Shown: in pieces, positions 1 through 9,185 of the stretch
Layout of the letters: each line of letters opens with the position of its first letter
Position numbering within the stretch: position 1 is the stretch's first letter
Assembly: GCF_008711325.1 (NCBI RefSeq)
Contig: NZ_VXDB01000001.1
Coordinates: 124,001-188,000, forward strand
Direction: 5' to 3'
Origin: Roseibium sediminis
GTDB lineage: Bacteria > Pseudomonadota > Alphaproteobacteria > Rhizobiales > Stappiaceae
Length of the DNA stretch: 64,000 nt
Made by a program: the position numbers and the translations under genes
The notes under the pieces: generated by a model
Databases searched by the model: none
What the model saw: the letters and a program-made list of their open reading frames with translations, nothing else
Told to the model about the DNA's origin: nothing

Positions 1-790
1 CGGACGCAAGTTCATAGAAATAGCGGGAATTTGCCGCCTGCTCTTCCGGCAGCATGCCACCCTCGCCGGAGCAGATACCGGTTCCTGCCAGTTCCGCACC
101 GCGCGCAAGCGCGATCTTGGCAGGTTCCGACAGGGCCCCATAGCTCATGTCCGAAACAAAGAGCGGGATCTCCAGCCTAAGCGGCTTCTTGGCTCTTGGT
201 CCGATAACGATATCCGTGCCGACAGCCTCATTATCCAGCAGCGGCATCTTGTGCAGCTGGGCCGTCAGGATCTGGATGTCGTCCCAATCAGGGAGCTGGG
301 CGCGCGGCACCCCCATTGCATCCACGACGCCATGATGCCCGGTCTTGGACAGACCTTCGCGGGCATACCGCTGGATCAGGGCATTATGTGGCTCTTCTTC
401 AGTGCCGTGGCTCGTGTCGGCATAAAGACCAAGATAGGCATCCCGGTTGAAAGGCTGCGGGTGATCGGCGGCCCATGCAGCAATCTCGTCCGCATCGACA
501 AGAATATCATCGCCCTCAACCCATGAGCGGAACTTCGGAAGAACTTCCTCATTGTTGTATTCCGAGACACCGGTGTCCATCCGATAATCCCAGTAATGAA
601 CGCCGCAAATCAGATTGTTGCCGCTAACAAAGCCATCCGACATCAAAGCGCCGCGGTGGAGACACCTTCCATAGAAAACCGAGACTTCTTCATCAAAACG
701 CACGACGACGAGATCTACCTCACCCACCAGCGCATATTGCGGCTTTCGGTCAGGCAAGGAGCTCAGTTTAGCTACACTGGTTGGCGTCAT
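1..790 (-). CDS. Rieske-domain/FMN glutamate synthase-like protein (3' end beyond window)
   Basis: Partial gene; about 263 N-terminal residues are visible. Residues 1-80 form a Rieske-type [2Fe-2S] domain with CLH (C43, H45) and CGVH (C62, H65), the C-x-H...C-x2-H ligand set. From about residue 150 the protein matches the FMN-binding glutamate synthase family (start of the GltB central/FMN barrel: IPLFVSDMSYGALS and GICSGEGGMLPEE). A reaction on glutamate or a related amino or keto acid is expected, but the true substrate is unknown. The ATG is preceded by GGAGA eight bases upstream. The gene lies 56 bp downstream of the antiporter and is probably co-transcribed with it. The Rieske fusion is uncommon compared with stand-alone GltB-like proteins. 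Family assignment is firm, function is not. Confidence 0.8.
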   Translation of the reverse strand, partial: MTPTSVAKLSSLPDRKPQYALVGEVDLVVVRFDEEVSVFYGRCLHRGALMSDGFVSGNNLICGVHYWDYRMDTGVSEYNNEEVLPKFRSWVEGDDILVDADEIAAWAADHPQPFNRDAYLGLYADTSHGTEEEPHNALIQRYAREGLSKTGHHGVVDAMGVPRAQLPDWDDIQILTAQLHKMPLLDNEAVGTDIVIGPRAKKPLRLEIPLFVSDMSYGALSEPAKIALARGAELAGTGICSGEGGMLPEEQAANSRYFYELAS

Positions 791-846
791 TCATATTCTC
801 CCTCTCGCCGGAATTCTCTGGCCCCGGCCCACCAGTTGTCTCTCGG

Positions 847-2106
847 TCAGGACGGGCCGCCCAGTTTTTGTTCTGGCCGCATGGCAGGCATGTCGGCAGC
901 TTCCGCCGGATCGCGTCTTCCGGCGATAACACCCGCATACCAGCGGGCAGCCGGCACAGCGCTGACCCCGTGCAGGATCGCGCTGATCCAGACCGTGTTG
1001 ATTGCAAAGTTCAGGATTGTCTCGCCAAGGTCCGGATCAATCCGCTCAACGATCAGCAAGGCAAACAGCGCAGTCGCGAGTCCCCGCGGCCCGAACCAGC
1101 CGAAAAACAGGCGCGTTTGCGGCAGAGCTTCCGACCCGCTCAGCGATATCCAGATCGCCAGAGGACGAACAACGAAAAGGCTGAGCAGAATGAGACCAAG
1201 CGTTTGCAAATCAAGATGTTGAACTGCTTCCGGCACAAGGGCGAGGCCGATGAGGAAAAAGGCTCCCCAGGTCAGCATCTGCCCTTCGTCTTCGGTAAAC
1301 TCATAGATGAACGGACACTCGCCCTTGACCGTATTGCCGAAGAAAAGCCCGGCCACAAAGGCTGCGATAAATCCGTTTCCACCGACTTCGCCAGCAAGCA
1401 GATAGGCGGCGCAGGCCAACGCAATCGCGCCAATCCCTTCGATATGTTGGGATGTCATTTTCCGGCGCTTTGCCGCAAGAAACATCAATCCGCCAACATG
1501 GCCGCAAAAGGCGCCGACAAGCGGCCCAAGAAGGATCTGTAGCGCTCCGAAAAGCAACCAGTTCTGACCGTCTTTCTCCATTGCCTCAGCCGCAAGACTG
1601 GCAAAGAGGAGAATGGCCGGAAGGGCCAAGCCATCATTCAGACCACTCTCAACCGTAAGGCCACGGCGTACCCTTTCAGGAACAGCGGTGTTGGTGACAA
1701 CGGCCTGACCCAGTGCGGCATCGGTTGGCGCGAGGATGGCCGCAAGCAAGGCGATGGCAACCAGCGAGAGTTGCCCTGACAAGAACGGCCAGAAAAACAA
1801 TGTACCGAACAGGATCGAGAGCGGCAGGCCGATCAGCAACATCCGCATGGGCCACGCATAGTGGGTCTTGAGAGCCCTCAGATCGATTTGCGCCGCATCG
1901 AGAAAGAGCAGGATTATGAGGGCCAGCTCAGCGACGACATGTAGCAGCTCCTTTGCTTCATGCGCAGGCATCAGTTCCGTCGATGCGATAAGAACGCCAA
2001 AGCCCAGAAACAGCATGGGAGCAGTAATAATCGTAGCGGACAGTTTCTTGGCAACCAGCGTGTAGCTGACCGTGAAAATCGCCAGAAATAACAGACCCAT
2101 CGTCAT
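847..2106 (-). CDS. Cation:proton antiporter (CPA family, NhaP-like)
   Basis: A 419-residue inner-membrane protein that should exchange Na+ or K+ for H+. About twelve hydrophobic helices are readable, with the family-typical APTDAALGQAVV segment near residue 125 and VESGLNDGLALP near 152, which carry the conserved acidic transport residues. The C-terminus is a short hydrophilic tail rather than a long regulatory domain. AAAGGAG lies about 11 bases before the chosen ATG; a second in-frame ATG two codons later is possible. It is the first gene of an apparent two-gene unit with the Rieske/glutamate-synthase-like gene. Ion specificity cannot be read from the sequence. Confidence 0.85.
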   Translation of the reverse strand: MTMGLLFLAIFTVSYTLVAKKLSATIITAPMLFLGFGVLIASTELMPAHEAKELLHVVAELALIILLFLDAAQIDLRALKTHYAWPMRMLLIGLPLSILFGTLFFWPFLSGQLSLVAIALLAAILAPTDAALGQAVVTNTAVPERVRRGLTVESGLNDGLALPAILLFASLAAEAMEKDGQNWLLFGALQILLGPLVGAFCGHVGGLMFLAAKRRKMTSQHIEGIGAIALACAAYLLAGEVGGNGFIAAFVAGLFFGNTVKGECPFIYEFTEDEGQMLTWGAFFLIGLALVPEAVQHLDLQTLGLILLSLFVVRPLAIWISLSGSEALPQTRLFFGWFGPRGLATALFALLIVERIDPDLGETILNFAINTVWISAILHGVSAVPAARWYAGVIAGRRDPAEAADMPAMRPEQKLGGPS

Positions 2107-2395
2107 GTCTGCTGCAACTCCTTTCCCGGATGTTCAGCTGCGTGAAGTGTGGGTGTTCATTCAACCGCGTCATCGAACAATAGGATGAGGCAAACGGAAA
2201 ATCATCATACCCTAGGTAAAATTCGTAGTAAGACCTACCCCTATTCGATGGACGGAAACCAGCAACCTGTCCGTTCGCCCATGCATTCCCTGCCTCTGTG
2301 ATTGAAATAGCCCCCTTTTCTCCCCGTGTTCACAAACTTGTGAGAGCCGATCATCGAGACAGGAAGGGCATGGTCTTGCGACGAGTCCAAAAATG
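2107..2395. other. Intergenic region upstream of the antiporter
   Basis: No credible gene. It lies between the hemA terminator and the antiporter start, so it should hold the antiporter promoter on the minus strand. A TATGAT -10-like hexamer occurs on the minus strand near 2205, with no convincing -35. An interrupted inverted repeat (TAGGT...ACCTA) is visible around 2213-2238. Confidence 0.4.
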
Positions 2396-2423
2396 AAAAA
2401 CGCCCGACAAGGTCGGGCGTTTC
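2396..2423 (-). terminator. Rho-independent terminator of hemA
   Basis: On the minus strand an AAACGCCCGAC stem pairs with GTCGGGCGTTT around a three-base loop and runs into a T-tract. It starts 28 bases beyond the hemA stop codon. Confidence 0.9.
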
Positions 2424-2450
2424 CAGAACAATAACAATGCAATGGCGAAG

Positions 2451-3668
2451 TTACGCGACAGCCCGCGCAAGAGCGCACTGGGACCACAAATCACACAGGG
2501 CTTCGGCCAGGTTGCGAATATCCTCGTCCGTGTGGAGGGGTGTCGGCGTGAAGCGCAAACGCTCGGTCCCGACGGGAACCGTCGGATAATTGATCGGCTG
2601 GACATAGATGCCATAGTTGTCGAGCAGGATGTCGGAGATCCACTTGCACTTCTTGGCGTCGCCCACCATCACCGGCACGATGTGGCTCGGGTTGACCATG
2701 TGCGGAATGGACCGCTTGTCGAGCGCAGCCCGAACCTTGGCCACCGCAGCCTGATGGGCTGCACGTTCTGCGCTGCTTTCCTTCAGATGACGAATGGAAG
2801 CTGCAGCGCCGGCCGCCAATGCAGGCGGAAGAGCTGTCGTGAAGATGAAACCACTGGCAAAGGAACGCACGAAATCAACGACGTTCTTCGTGCCGGTAAT
2901 GTAGCCGCCCATGACACCAAAGGCCTTGCCGAGAGTGCCTTCAATGATCGTCACCCGATCCATCAAGCCTTCGCGTTCGGCAACACCACCACCGCGCGGG
3001 CCGTACATGCCCACCGCGTGAACCTCATCGAGGTAGGTGATGGCATTATACCTGTCGGCGACGTCGCAGATTTCCTTGATCGGCGCGATGTCACCATCCA
3101 TGGAATAGACGCTCTCGAAGGCAACCATTTTCGGCGCATTCGGATCATCGGCAGCCATGAGACGCTCAAGATCGGCCACATCATTGTGCTTGAAGATGCG
3201 CTTCTGGCAACGAGAATGCCGAATGCCTTCAATCATGGAAGCGTGGTTGAGGGAATCCGAATAGACGATCATCCCCGGAACCTGCGAGGCCAATGTGCCC
3301 AGCGCAGCCCAGTTGGAAACATACCCTGACGTGAAGATCAGGGCCGCTTCCTTGGCATGAAGATCAGCCAGTTCGTTTTCCAGAAGCACGTGATAATGGT
3401 TGGTGCCGGAAATGTTCCGGGTGCCACCTGCTCCGGCGCCGCACTTGTCGAGAACGGAGCGCATGGCCCCGACGACCTTTTCGTGCTGCCCCATGCCGAG
3501 GTAGTCGTTTGAACACCAGACCGTTACGTCTTGCGTTGATCCGTCTTCCCGATAACGGGTCGCCCTTGGGAAACTCCCTGAATGACGTTCCAGATCTGCA
3601 AATACCCGATAGTTGCCGTTTTCGTGAAGCTGCGACAAGCGTTCTTCAAAATAGGCATTAAGATCCAT
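2451..3668 (-). CDS. hemA: 5-aminolevulinate synthase
   Basis: Condenses glycine and succinyl-CoA to 5-aminolevulinate, the first step of haem and corrinoid synthesis by the C4 (Shemin) pathway characteristic of alphaproteobacteria. The 405 residues match the family length. Visible landmarks are the glycine-rich segment [17 protein letters not shown] (77-93), [11 protein letters not shown] (213-223), and EGTLGKAFG with the PLP-binding lysine at 248, the same number as in Rhodobacter HemA. It is followed by its own terminator and preceded by a 400-bp regulatory region with an FNR-like box, so it is probably transcribed alone and tuned by oxygen. Confidence 0.97.
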   Translation of the reverse strand: MDLNAYFEERLSQLHENGNYRVFADLERHSGSFPRATRYREDGSTQDVTVWCSNDYLGMGQHEKVVGAMRSVLDKCGAGAGGTRNISGTNHYHVLLENELADLHAKEAALIFTSGYVSNWAALGTLASQVPGMIVYSDSLNHASMIEGIRHSRCQKRIFKHNDVADLERLMAADDPNAPKMVAFESVYSMDGDIAPIKEICDVADRYNAITYLDEVHAVGMYGPRGGGVAEREGLMDRVTIIEGTLGKAFGVMGGYITGTKNVVDFVRSFASGFIFTTALPPALAAGAAASIRHLKESSAERAAHQAAVAKVRAALDKRSIPHMVNPSHIVPVMVGDAKKCKWISDILLDNYGIYVQPINYPTVPVGTERLRFTPTPLHTDEDIRNLAEALCDLWSQCALARAVA

Positions 3669-4068
3669 CGGATCGTCCTTTTCCTCTCCGCCCCGGAAAA
3701 CCCCGGACTATGTCATCTGGCCACCGCGTCGAGCCATGCCCCTCAGGCCAACCCGGCAAATTCGCATCCTGCCGAATTAGACGCTTTCTAAGGTAGCCAA
3801 TACCAGTTTTCAGCGCGCAATTAAAGCAGACGCGACCAAACGTATAGTAAATTCCCTATGTGAGTTTCGATCTAGATCAAACCCGATCGCATTTTTTGCA
3901 CGGCCGCGCCTTCAATGTAACCTTTGGCAGTCAATTGATTTGATTGGCGTTTTCAATAACAAAGGCCGACCCGCATCCGCGCAAGGCTCAAAAATACACC
4001 AAATGCGAGAGCAGGCGCATGATGCGAAATATCGCCGCATTGCGCCCAAAGAATGCGTTTTAAGGTGT
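3669..4068. other. hemA upstream regulatory region
   Basis: A 400-bp stretch without a gene, AT-richer than its surroundings, between the ABC ATPase stop and the hemA start. It should contain the hemA promoter and holds an FNR-like palindrome at 3867-3880. I see no clear terminator for the ATPase gene. Confidence 0.5.
3867..3880. promoter_or_regulatory. FNR/FnrL-type binding site upstream of hemA
   Basis: TCGATCTAGATCAA differs at one position from the FNR consensus TTGAT-N4-ATCAA. It lies 187-200 bp before the hemA start codon. FnrL control of hemA is known in Rhodobacter; regulation here is inferred from the site. Confidence 0.65.
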
Positions 4069-5130
4069 TTATTTCAGACGGACTTCTGTCTCGGCATCAA
4101 AGAAAAATGCCTTGCCCGGCGTGACACTCACATCAACGAAGGACCCCGATGGCAACACGTCCTCACCTTTGGTTTCAACAATAATGCGCTCACCGGACGG
4201 GCAGACGACATAGTCATACGCCACATTGCCAAGCTGTTCCGACAGATCGATCCTCGCTCCCGACGCCGCCGGTTTGAGTTCCAGATACTGAGGCCGCACC
4301 CCCACCAGAACACGGGCTCCATCTGCTGGCAAAGACACTTCTGTCTCCAATCTTGCCCCATCAAGGGCAGGAACAGATACCGATCCGCCCTGAACCGTCC
4401 CTTCCAGAAAATTCATGCTTGGCGACCCGATGAAACCGGCCACAAACCGGTTGGCAGGATCAGAGTAAAGCTCCATGGGTGACCCGACCTGCTCGATCCG
4501 GCCAGCACGCAGGACAACGATCTTGTCTGCGAGTGTCATCGCCTCCACCTGATCATGGGTCACATAGATCATCGTGGCCCCGATTTCCTTGTGCAAACGG
4601 GCAATTTCGACACGCATGTCGACGCGCAGTTCTGCATCAAGGTTGGAAAGCGGCTCGTCGAAGAGAAAGACTTCCGGCCCGCGCACGATGGCACGACCTA
4701 TGGCTACACGCTGCCGCTGACCGCCGGACAGTGCCTTGGGCTTGCGCTTGAGGTAGTCATCCAGCTTCAGAATGCGGCTGGCCTCGGCCACTTTCTGCCT
4801 GATTTCCTCCTTCGGATGACCATTCATTTTCAGGCCGAAGCCCATATTCTCTTCCACTGTCATGTGCGGATAAAGGGCATAGGTCTGAAAGACCATGGCA
4901 ACGCCCCGCTTTGCCGGATCAAGCGACGTCACATCCCGGTCACCGATTTCAATCTTTCCGTCGCTGGTCTCCTCAAGACCCGCGATCATCCTGAGCAAGG
5001 TTGACTTGCCACAGCCGGACGGCCCGACAAAAACGCAGAACTCGCCGTCACGAATATTCAGATCAACGCCGTGGATGACCTGGATATCGCCATATTTCTT
5101 GATCGCCTTGGACAGGTTTACACCGGACAT
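4069..5130 (-). CDS. Sugar ABC transporter ATP-binding protein (UgpC/MalK/LacK type)
   Basis: A 353-residue cytoplasmic ATPase that should energise the galactoside importer encoded divergently at 6045-9185. Walker A GPSGCGKST, signature LSGGQRQR, Walker B VFLFDEP and H-loop YVTHDQVEAM are intact, and a C-terminal MOP/OB regulatory domain follows. A longer frame opens upstream, but the start at MSGVNLSKAI is chosen because GAGGAA precedes it by six bases and it then begins just after the iclR stop (16 bp gap). It is probably co-transcribed with iclR, apart from the rest of its transporter. Such ATPases often serve several sugar importers, so the pairing is likely but not exclusive. Confidence 0.88.
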   Translation of the reverse strand: MSGVNLSKAIKKYGDIQVIHGVDLNIRDGEFCVFVGPSGCGKSTLLRMIAGLEETSDGKIEIGDRDVTSLDPAKRGVAMVFQTYALYPHMTVEENMGFGLKMNGHPKEEIRQKVAEASRILKLDDYLKRKPKALSGGQRQRVAIGRAIVRGPEVFLFDEPLSNLDAELRVDMRVEIARLHKEIGATMIYVTHDQVEAMTLADKIVVLRAGRIEQVGSPMELYSDPANRFVAGFIGSPSMNFLEGTVQGGSVSVPALDGARLETEVSLPADGARVLVGVRPQYLELKPAASGARIDLSEQLGNVAYDYVVCPSGERIIVETKGEDVLPSGSFVDVSVTPGKAFFFDAETEVRLK

Positions 5131-5146
5131 GCTGTTTCCTCGTTCT

Positions 5147-5926
5147 TCAAGCTGGGAATTGCCAGGCTTCCGCAGCCTCGGCGATGTTGGCGGCAGCACT
5201 CAGAAGGGGCTGACGATAAGCTTCCAGATCCTCCAGGATATGCCGCTGAAGGGATGTCGTGACGGAGAGGGCACCCAGTGGCCTTTTTTGGCGGGACAGG
5301 ATTGGAGCAGCAATGCAGATGATGCCGGGCTCATGCTCTTCCCTGTCGTAGGAGACACCCTCCGACCGGATCACCTTCAACTCAGCTCGCAAGGCGTTCA
5401 CGCTCGTGAGCGTGTTGGGCGTATAGCGGAAAAAGGCCTGCTTTCTGAGAGCCCCTTCCAGTCGGCCCTCATCCAGAAAGGCAAGCATCGCCTTTCCAAC
5501 CCCGGTGCAATAGGCCGGTCCCACCTTGCCTGCCTGCGAGAACATCTCGATTGGCTGAGAAGCGTTACGCTTGTCGACATATAGCACCTGACCGCCGTCA
5601 AGCTGGGCAAGATGCACGGTTTCCCCACTCAGAGCCGAAAGCGCGTCCACTGCGGGTCTCGCGATCGGCGCTAGGGAACTTTGCTTCCATGCCGAATGCG
5701 CAAGACCAACAAGGCGCAGACCGACGCCATAGGTCTGGCGCTCATCGTCATACGACAGAGCGCCGATGCTCACGAGATTTTGGATAAGTCGATATAGCGT
5801 CGCTTTCGGGAACGGGCTTCCATCCAGCAATTCGCCGAAGCGAACCGGCCGCCCGAAAGCAGCTACCCTGTCGAGTACGGCAAACGCCTTGCCGACCGTA
5901 CCGTCGCCAGCAATCCAGTGTTCCAT
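5147..5926 (-). CDS. IclR-family transcriptional regulator
   Basis: 259 residues: an N-terminal winged helix-turn-helix (about 8-70, including PKATLYRLIQNLVSIGAL) and a C-terminal GAF-like effector domain typical of IclR proteins (GVGKAMLAF at about 140). It is divergent from the galactoside operon and upstream of the ATPase gene, so it most likely controls both in response to a galactoside or a galactose catabolite. The effector is not readable. Confidence 0.85.
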   Translation of the reverse strand: MEHWIAGDGTVGKAFAVLDRVAAFGRPVRFGELLDGSPFPKATLYRLIQNLVSIGALSYDDERQTYGVGLRLVGLAHSAWKQSSLAPIARPAVDALSALSGETVHLAQLDGGQVLYVDKRNASQPIEMFSQAGKVGPAYCTGVGKAMLAFLDEGRLEGALRKQAFFRYTPNTLTSVNALRAELKVIRSEGVSYDREEHEPGIICIAAPILSRQKRPLGALSVTTSLQRHILEDLEAYRQPLLSAAANIAEAAEAWQFPA

Positions 5927-6012
5927 GCGCGCCTCCCCTCGCCCACTCTTCCCAAGCGGAAGTTCTTGACAACCTAGCGCGCCGAACGCAGAGTATCAAT
6001 ATACAAAACTTA

Positions 6013-6029
6013 GTTTCACATAATGGAAC
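6013..6029. promoter_or_regulatory. Candidate IclR operator
   Basis: A 17-bp inverted repeat, GTTxCA-N5-TGxAAC with one internal mismatch, lies just upstream of the GGGAGGA ribosome-binding site of the binding-protein gene and between it and the divergent iclR gene. Position and symmetry suit an IclR-type operator; there is no direct evidence. Confidence 0.4.
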
Positions 6030-6044
6030 CTCTGGGAGGATACA

Positions 6045-7304
6045 ATGCGTTCCATACTGAAGACTGCAACTGCCGCAATTGGATTGACGGCACTGCTGGC
6101 AGGCACGGCTTTGGCTGGCGGACTCAGCGGCGAACTGAAAATCTCTCTAGACACATCCAACCCTGCGCCGCGGGCAACGATGGAAAAGATGATCGCGGAC
6201 TTCCAGCAGCTCCACCCGGACCTGAAGATTGAAACGACCATCATCGACCGCGAAGCCTACAAGACCCAGATCCGCAACTTCCTCACCGCAGATGCTCCAG
6301 ATGTGGCCACATGGTACGCAGCAAACCGCATGCGCCCCTATGTTGAGGCAGGCCTCTTTGAAGATGTCTCCGACCTCTGGCAGGAACCGGCCATTGCCGA
6401 AAACCTTGCCTCGACGAAGGGTGCCCTGACCATTGACGGCAAGCAGTGGGGCGTACCCTACACCTACTATCAGTGGGGCGTTTACTACCGCAAAGACATC
6501 TTCGACGAACTCGGCTTGTCCGAGCCGAAGACCTTTGACGAGGAAAAGGCGAACTGCCACAAGCTCATTGATGCAGGCAAGAAGTGCTACACGATTGGCA
6601 CCAAGTATCTATGGACCGCTGGTGGCTGGTTTGACTACCTCAACATGCGCACCAACGGCTTCGACTTCCACATGCAGCTGCTGACCGGCAAGGCATCCTG
6701 GGAGAGCGACGAAGTTCGTGCCACGTTCAAGAACTGGCGCGATCTGATCGACATGGGCGGCTTCATCGACAACCACACGGCTTACAGCTGGCAGGAAGCC
6801 CTTCCCTTCATGGTCAAGGGTGATGCAGCCGCTTACCTGATGGGTAACTTCGCTGTCGCTCCGCTGCGTGAAGCCGGCCTGTCTGACGATCAGCTCGACT
6901 TCTATCAGTTCCCGGCAATCAACCCGAATGTGGCAATGGCAGAAGACGCTCCGACAGACACGTTCCACATTCCGGCGAATGCCAAGAACAAGGAAGCTGC
7001 GCGCGAATTCCTGCGCTATGTCGTGTCCGCCGATGTCCAGACCTGGATCAACGACGGCAAGAACCTCGGCCAGCTGCCGGTCAACGCCAAGTCCTCTGTC
7101 GACAAGGACAAGTTCCTTGAACAAGGCTTTGCAATGCTCTCGTCCAACTCTCCGGGCGGCGTAGCACAGTTCTTTGACCGCGACGCACCAGCAGAAATGG
7201 CCAAGGTCGCCATGGAAGGTCTGCAGGAGTTCATGGTGAAGCCGGACAATCTGGACAACATCCTCCAGCGTCTGGAACGCGCGCGCGGCCGCATCTACCA
7301 ATAA
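6045..7304 (+). CDS. Galactoside/sugar ABC transporter substrate-binding protein (LacE-like)
   Basis: A 419-residue periplasmic protein of the extracellular solute-binding protein family 1. A Sec signal peptide covers about residues 1-24 (hydrophobic core, then ALAGG). GGGAGGA precedes the ATG. It opens an operon with two permeases, alpha- and beta-galactosidases and galactose catabolic enzymes, resembling lacEFG of Agrobacterium in gene order, so lactose or other galactosides are the probable ligands. A strong stem-loop directly after the stop probably keeps its mRNA level above that of the permeases. Confidence 0.87.
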   Translation: MRSILKTATAAIGLTALLAGTALAGGLSGELKISLDTSNPAPRATMEKMIADFQQLHPDLKIETTIIDREAYKTQIRNFLTADAPDVATWYAANRMRPYVEAGLFEDVSDLWQEPAIAENLASTKGALTIDGKQWGVPYTYYQWGVYYRKDIFDELGLSEPKTFDEEKANCHKLIDAGKKCYTIGTKYLWTAGGWFDYLNMRTNGFDFHMQLLTGKASWESDEVRATFKNWRDLIDMGGFIDNHTAYSWQEALPFMVKGDAAAYLMGNFAVAPLREAGLSDDQLDFYQFPAINPNVAMAEDAPTDTFHIPANAKNKEAAREFLRYVVSADVQTWINDGKNLGQLPVNAKSSVDKDKFLEQGFAMLSSNSPGGVAQFFDRDAPAEMAKVAMEGLQEFMVKPDNLDNILQRLERARGRIYQ

Positions 7305-7324
7305 GCCGGTTTACCCACAAACTT

Positions 7325-7346
7325 GCAGGGCAGTTCGCTGCCCTGC
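7325..7346 (+). promoter_or_regulatory. Intercistronic stem-loop after the binding-protein gene
   Basis: Perfect nine-base stem GCAGGGCAG/CTGCCCTGC closed by a TTCG loop, 20 bases after the binding-protein stop. No T-tract follows, so it is more likely an mRNA-stabilising or processing element, or a partial attenuator, than a full terminator. Confidence 0.7.
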
Positions 7347-7412
7347 CCTTCTGTTTCGGGCGATCCGGTTGACGAGAGCGCCCATTGTCAATTCCTTGCG
7401 CAGGAGAACGAG

Positions 7413-8333
7413 ATGGCCGATGGGACTTCCCGCGCCGCAGAAAAGGGCGACAGTTGGTGGCACAGGAACCAGCAGGCACTCTCACCCTGGCTGTTTCTGG
7501 CACCCGGCGTCCTGTTCTTCCTAGTTTATGTGATCTTTCCGATCTTCCAGTCCTTCAACATCTCATTTTACGATTGGGACGGTCTGGGCGCGAAGAAATT
7601 CATCGGGCTCTACAACTACGAAGATCTCTATTGGGATGAGGCCTTTTACACATCCCTGAAGAACAACCTGATCTGGCTTGTCCTTTATCTGGCTGCCATT
7701 CCCGCAGGTCTTTTCATCGCTCTGTTCCTGAACCAGACCGTTACGGGAATCCGGCTATACAAATCGCTTTTCTTTTTCCCTTTTGTCATCAGCCAGGTCG
7801 TTGTCGGGTTGGTCTTTACCTGGTTCTATGACCCGACATTCGGTCTGTTGAACATCCTCCTCGGCTCGCTCGGCATGGATCCGATCAATGTTCTGGGGGA
7901 CGAAAACTACGTCACCTTCGGCATCATCTTTGCCGGCCTCTGGCCCCAGACTGCCTATTGCATGATCCTGTATCTCACGGGTCTCAATGCAGTTGATCCG
8001 GAGCAGATCGAGGCCGGACGGCTGGACGGGGCAAAGGGATGGAAGATGCTGTGGTACATCATCCTGCCGCAACTGCGTCCCGCCACGTTCATCGCCTTTG
8101 TGGTGACGATCATCGGTGCTCTTCGGTCCTTCGACCTGATATCCATCATGACCAACGGTGGCCCCTTCGGCGCCAGCCGCGTGCTCAGCTTTTACATGTT
8201 CGAGGTTGCCCTGTCCGAATACGGCTTCCGCATGGGCTACGGCGCGGCCATTGCCGTGGTTCTCTTCCTGATCATGCTGATGTTCATCGCCTACTTCCTG
8301 TGGTCGATGTACCGTGAAGAAAAGGGACGCTGA
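7413..8333 (+). CDS. Sugar ABC transporter permease (MalF/LacF type)
   Basis: A 306-residue inner-membrane protein with six predicted helices and the cytoplasmic EAA loop (EAGRLDGAKGWKMLWYIILP). The start at MADGTSRAAE is chosen over an upstream in-frame codon because AGGAG lies seven bases before it. It forms the transmembrane channel together with the next gene; three bases separate the two. Confidence 0.9.
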   Translation: MADGTSRAAEKGDSWWHRNQQALSPWLFLAPGVLFFLVYVIFPIFQSFNISFYDWDGLGAKKFIGLYNYEDLYWDEAFYTSLKNNLIWLVLYLAAIPAGLFIALFLNQTVTGIRLYKSLFFFPFVISQVVVGLVFTWFYDPTFGLLNILLGSLGMDPINVLGDENYVTFGIIFAGLWPQTAYCMILYLTGLNAVDPEQIEAGRLDGAKGWKMLWYIILPQLRPATFIAFVVTIIGALRSFDLISIMTNGGPFGASRVLSFYMFEVALSEYGFRMGYGAAIAVVLFLIMLMFIAYFLWSMYREEKGR

Positions 8334-8336
8334 TCC

Positions 8337-9185
8337 ATGTTTCCGACACCGATCGAACGCACGTCCCGAGCCTGGCAAGTCTCGTATCAGGCCTTCCTGC
8401 CGTTGGCGCTGATCCTCTGGCTTTTGCCACTCATTGGCGTGGCCGTTTTCTCCGTCAAGCCAGCTGCCGACTTCACTAATGCCAACTACTGGGGTCTACC
8501 CTCTTCCTTCGAGGGCTTCACCAATTACGCGCTGGTCTTCACCGGGTCCGACATGCCCCGGTATCTGCTGAACTCCGTGTTCATCACGGCGCCCACAGTT
8601 CTGGGCGCCGTGGCACTGTCGTCCATGACCGGCTTTGCCCTTGGCATCTATAAGTTTCGCTCGAATATCTGGATCTTCTTCATGTTCGTGGCGGGCAATT
8701 TCGTGCCCTTCCAGATCCTTATGGTTCCCGTGCGCGAGCTGACGTTGAGCATGGGGCTCTACAACACAATAACCGGACTGGTTCTGTTCCACATCGCCTT
8801 CCAGACAGGCTTTTGCACCCTGTTCATGCGCAATTTCATTCGCGCACTGCCATTTGAACTGGTTGAGGCTGCACGCGTGGAAGGCATCTCGGAATGGCGG
8901 ATCTTCTGGTATGTGGTCCTGCCGCTGATGAAACCGGCCATAGCCGCGCTCTCGGTCCTGATCTTCACCTTCATCTGGAATGATTATTTCTGGGCCGTGG
9001 TGCTGACACAGGGCGTTGAAAGCCAGCCTGTCACGGCAGGCATCACTTCCTTCAATGCGCAATACCGCGCTGCCTATCACCTGATGAGCGCTGGCTCGAT
9101 CGTGGCGGCCTTGCCGCCGGTTGCCATGTTCTTCCTGATGCAAAAGCACTTCATCGCAGGCCTCACTCTGGGAGCCGTCAAATGA
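8337..9185 (+). CDS. Sugar ABC transporter permease (MalG/LacG type)
   Basis: A 282-residue inner-membrane partner of the preceding permease. It has about six helices and the EAA loop EAARVEGISEWRIFWYVVLP. Its stop overlaps the alpha-galactosidase start by 4 bp, showing translational coupling between uptake and hydrolysis genes. Confidence 0.9.
   Translation: MFPTPIERTSRAWQVSYQAFLPLALILWLLPLIGVAVFSVKPAADFTNANYWGLPSSFEGFTNYALVFTGSDMPRYLLNSVFITAPTVLGAVALSSMTGFALGIYKFRSNIWIFFMFVAGNFVPFQILMVPVRELTLSMGLYNTITGLVLFHIAFQTGFCTLFMRNFIRALPFELVEAARVEGISEWRIFWYVVLPLMKPAIAALSVLIFTFIWNDYFWAVVLTQGVESQPVTAGITSFNAQYRAAYHLMSAGSIVAALPPVAMFFLMQKHFIAGLTLGAVK

Noticed and set aside
5966-5971. Perfect TTGACA between iclR and the galactoside operon
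   Set aside because: No acceptable -10 hexamer at 16-18 bp spacing, so I do not call it a promoter.
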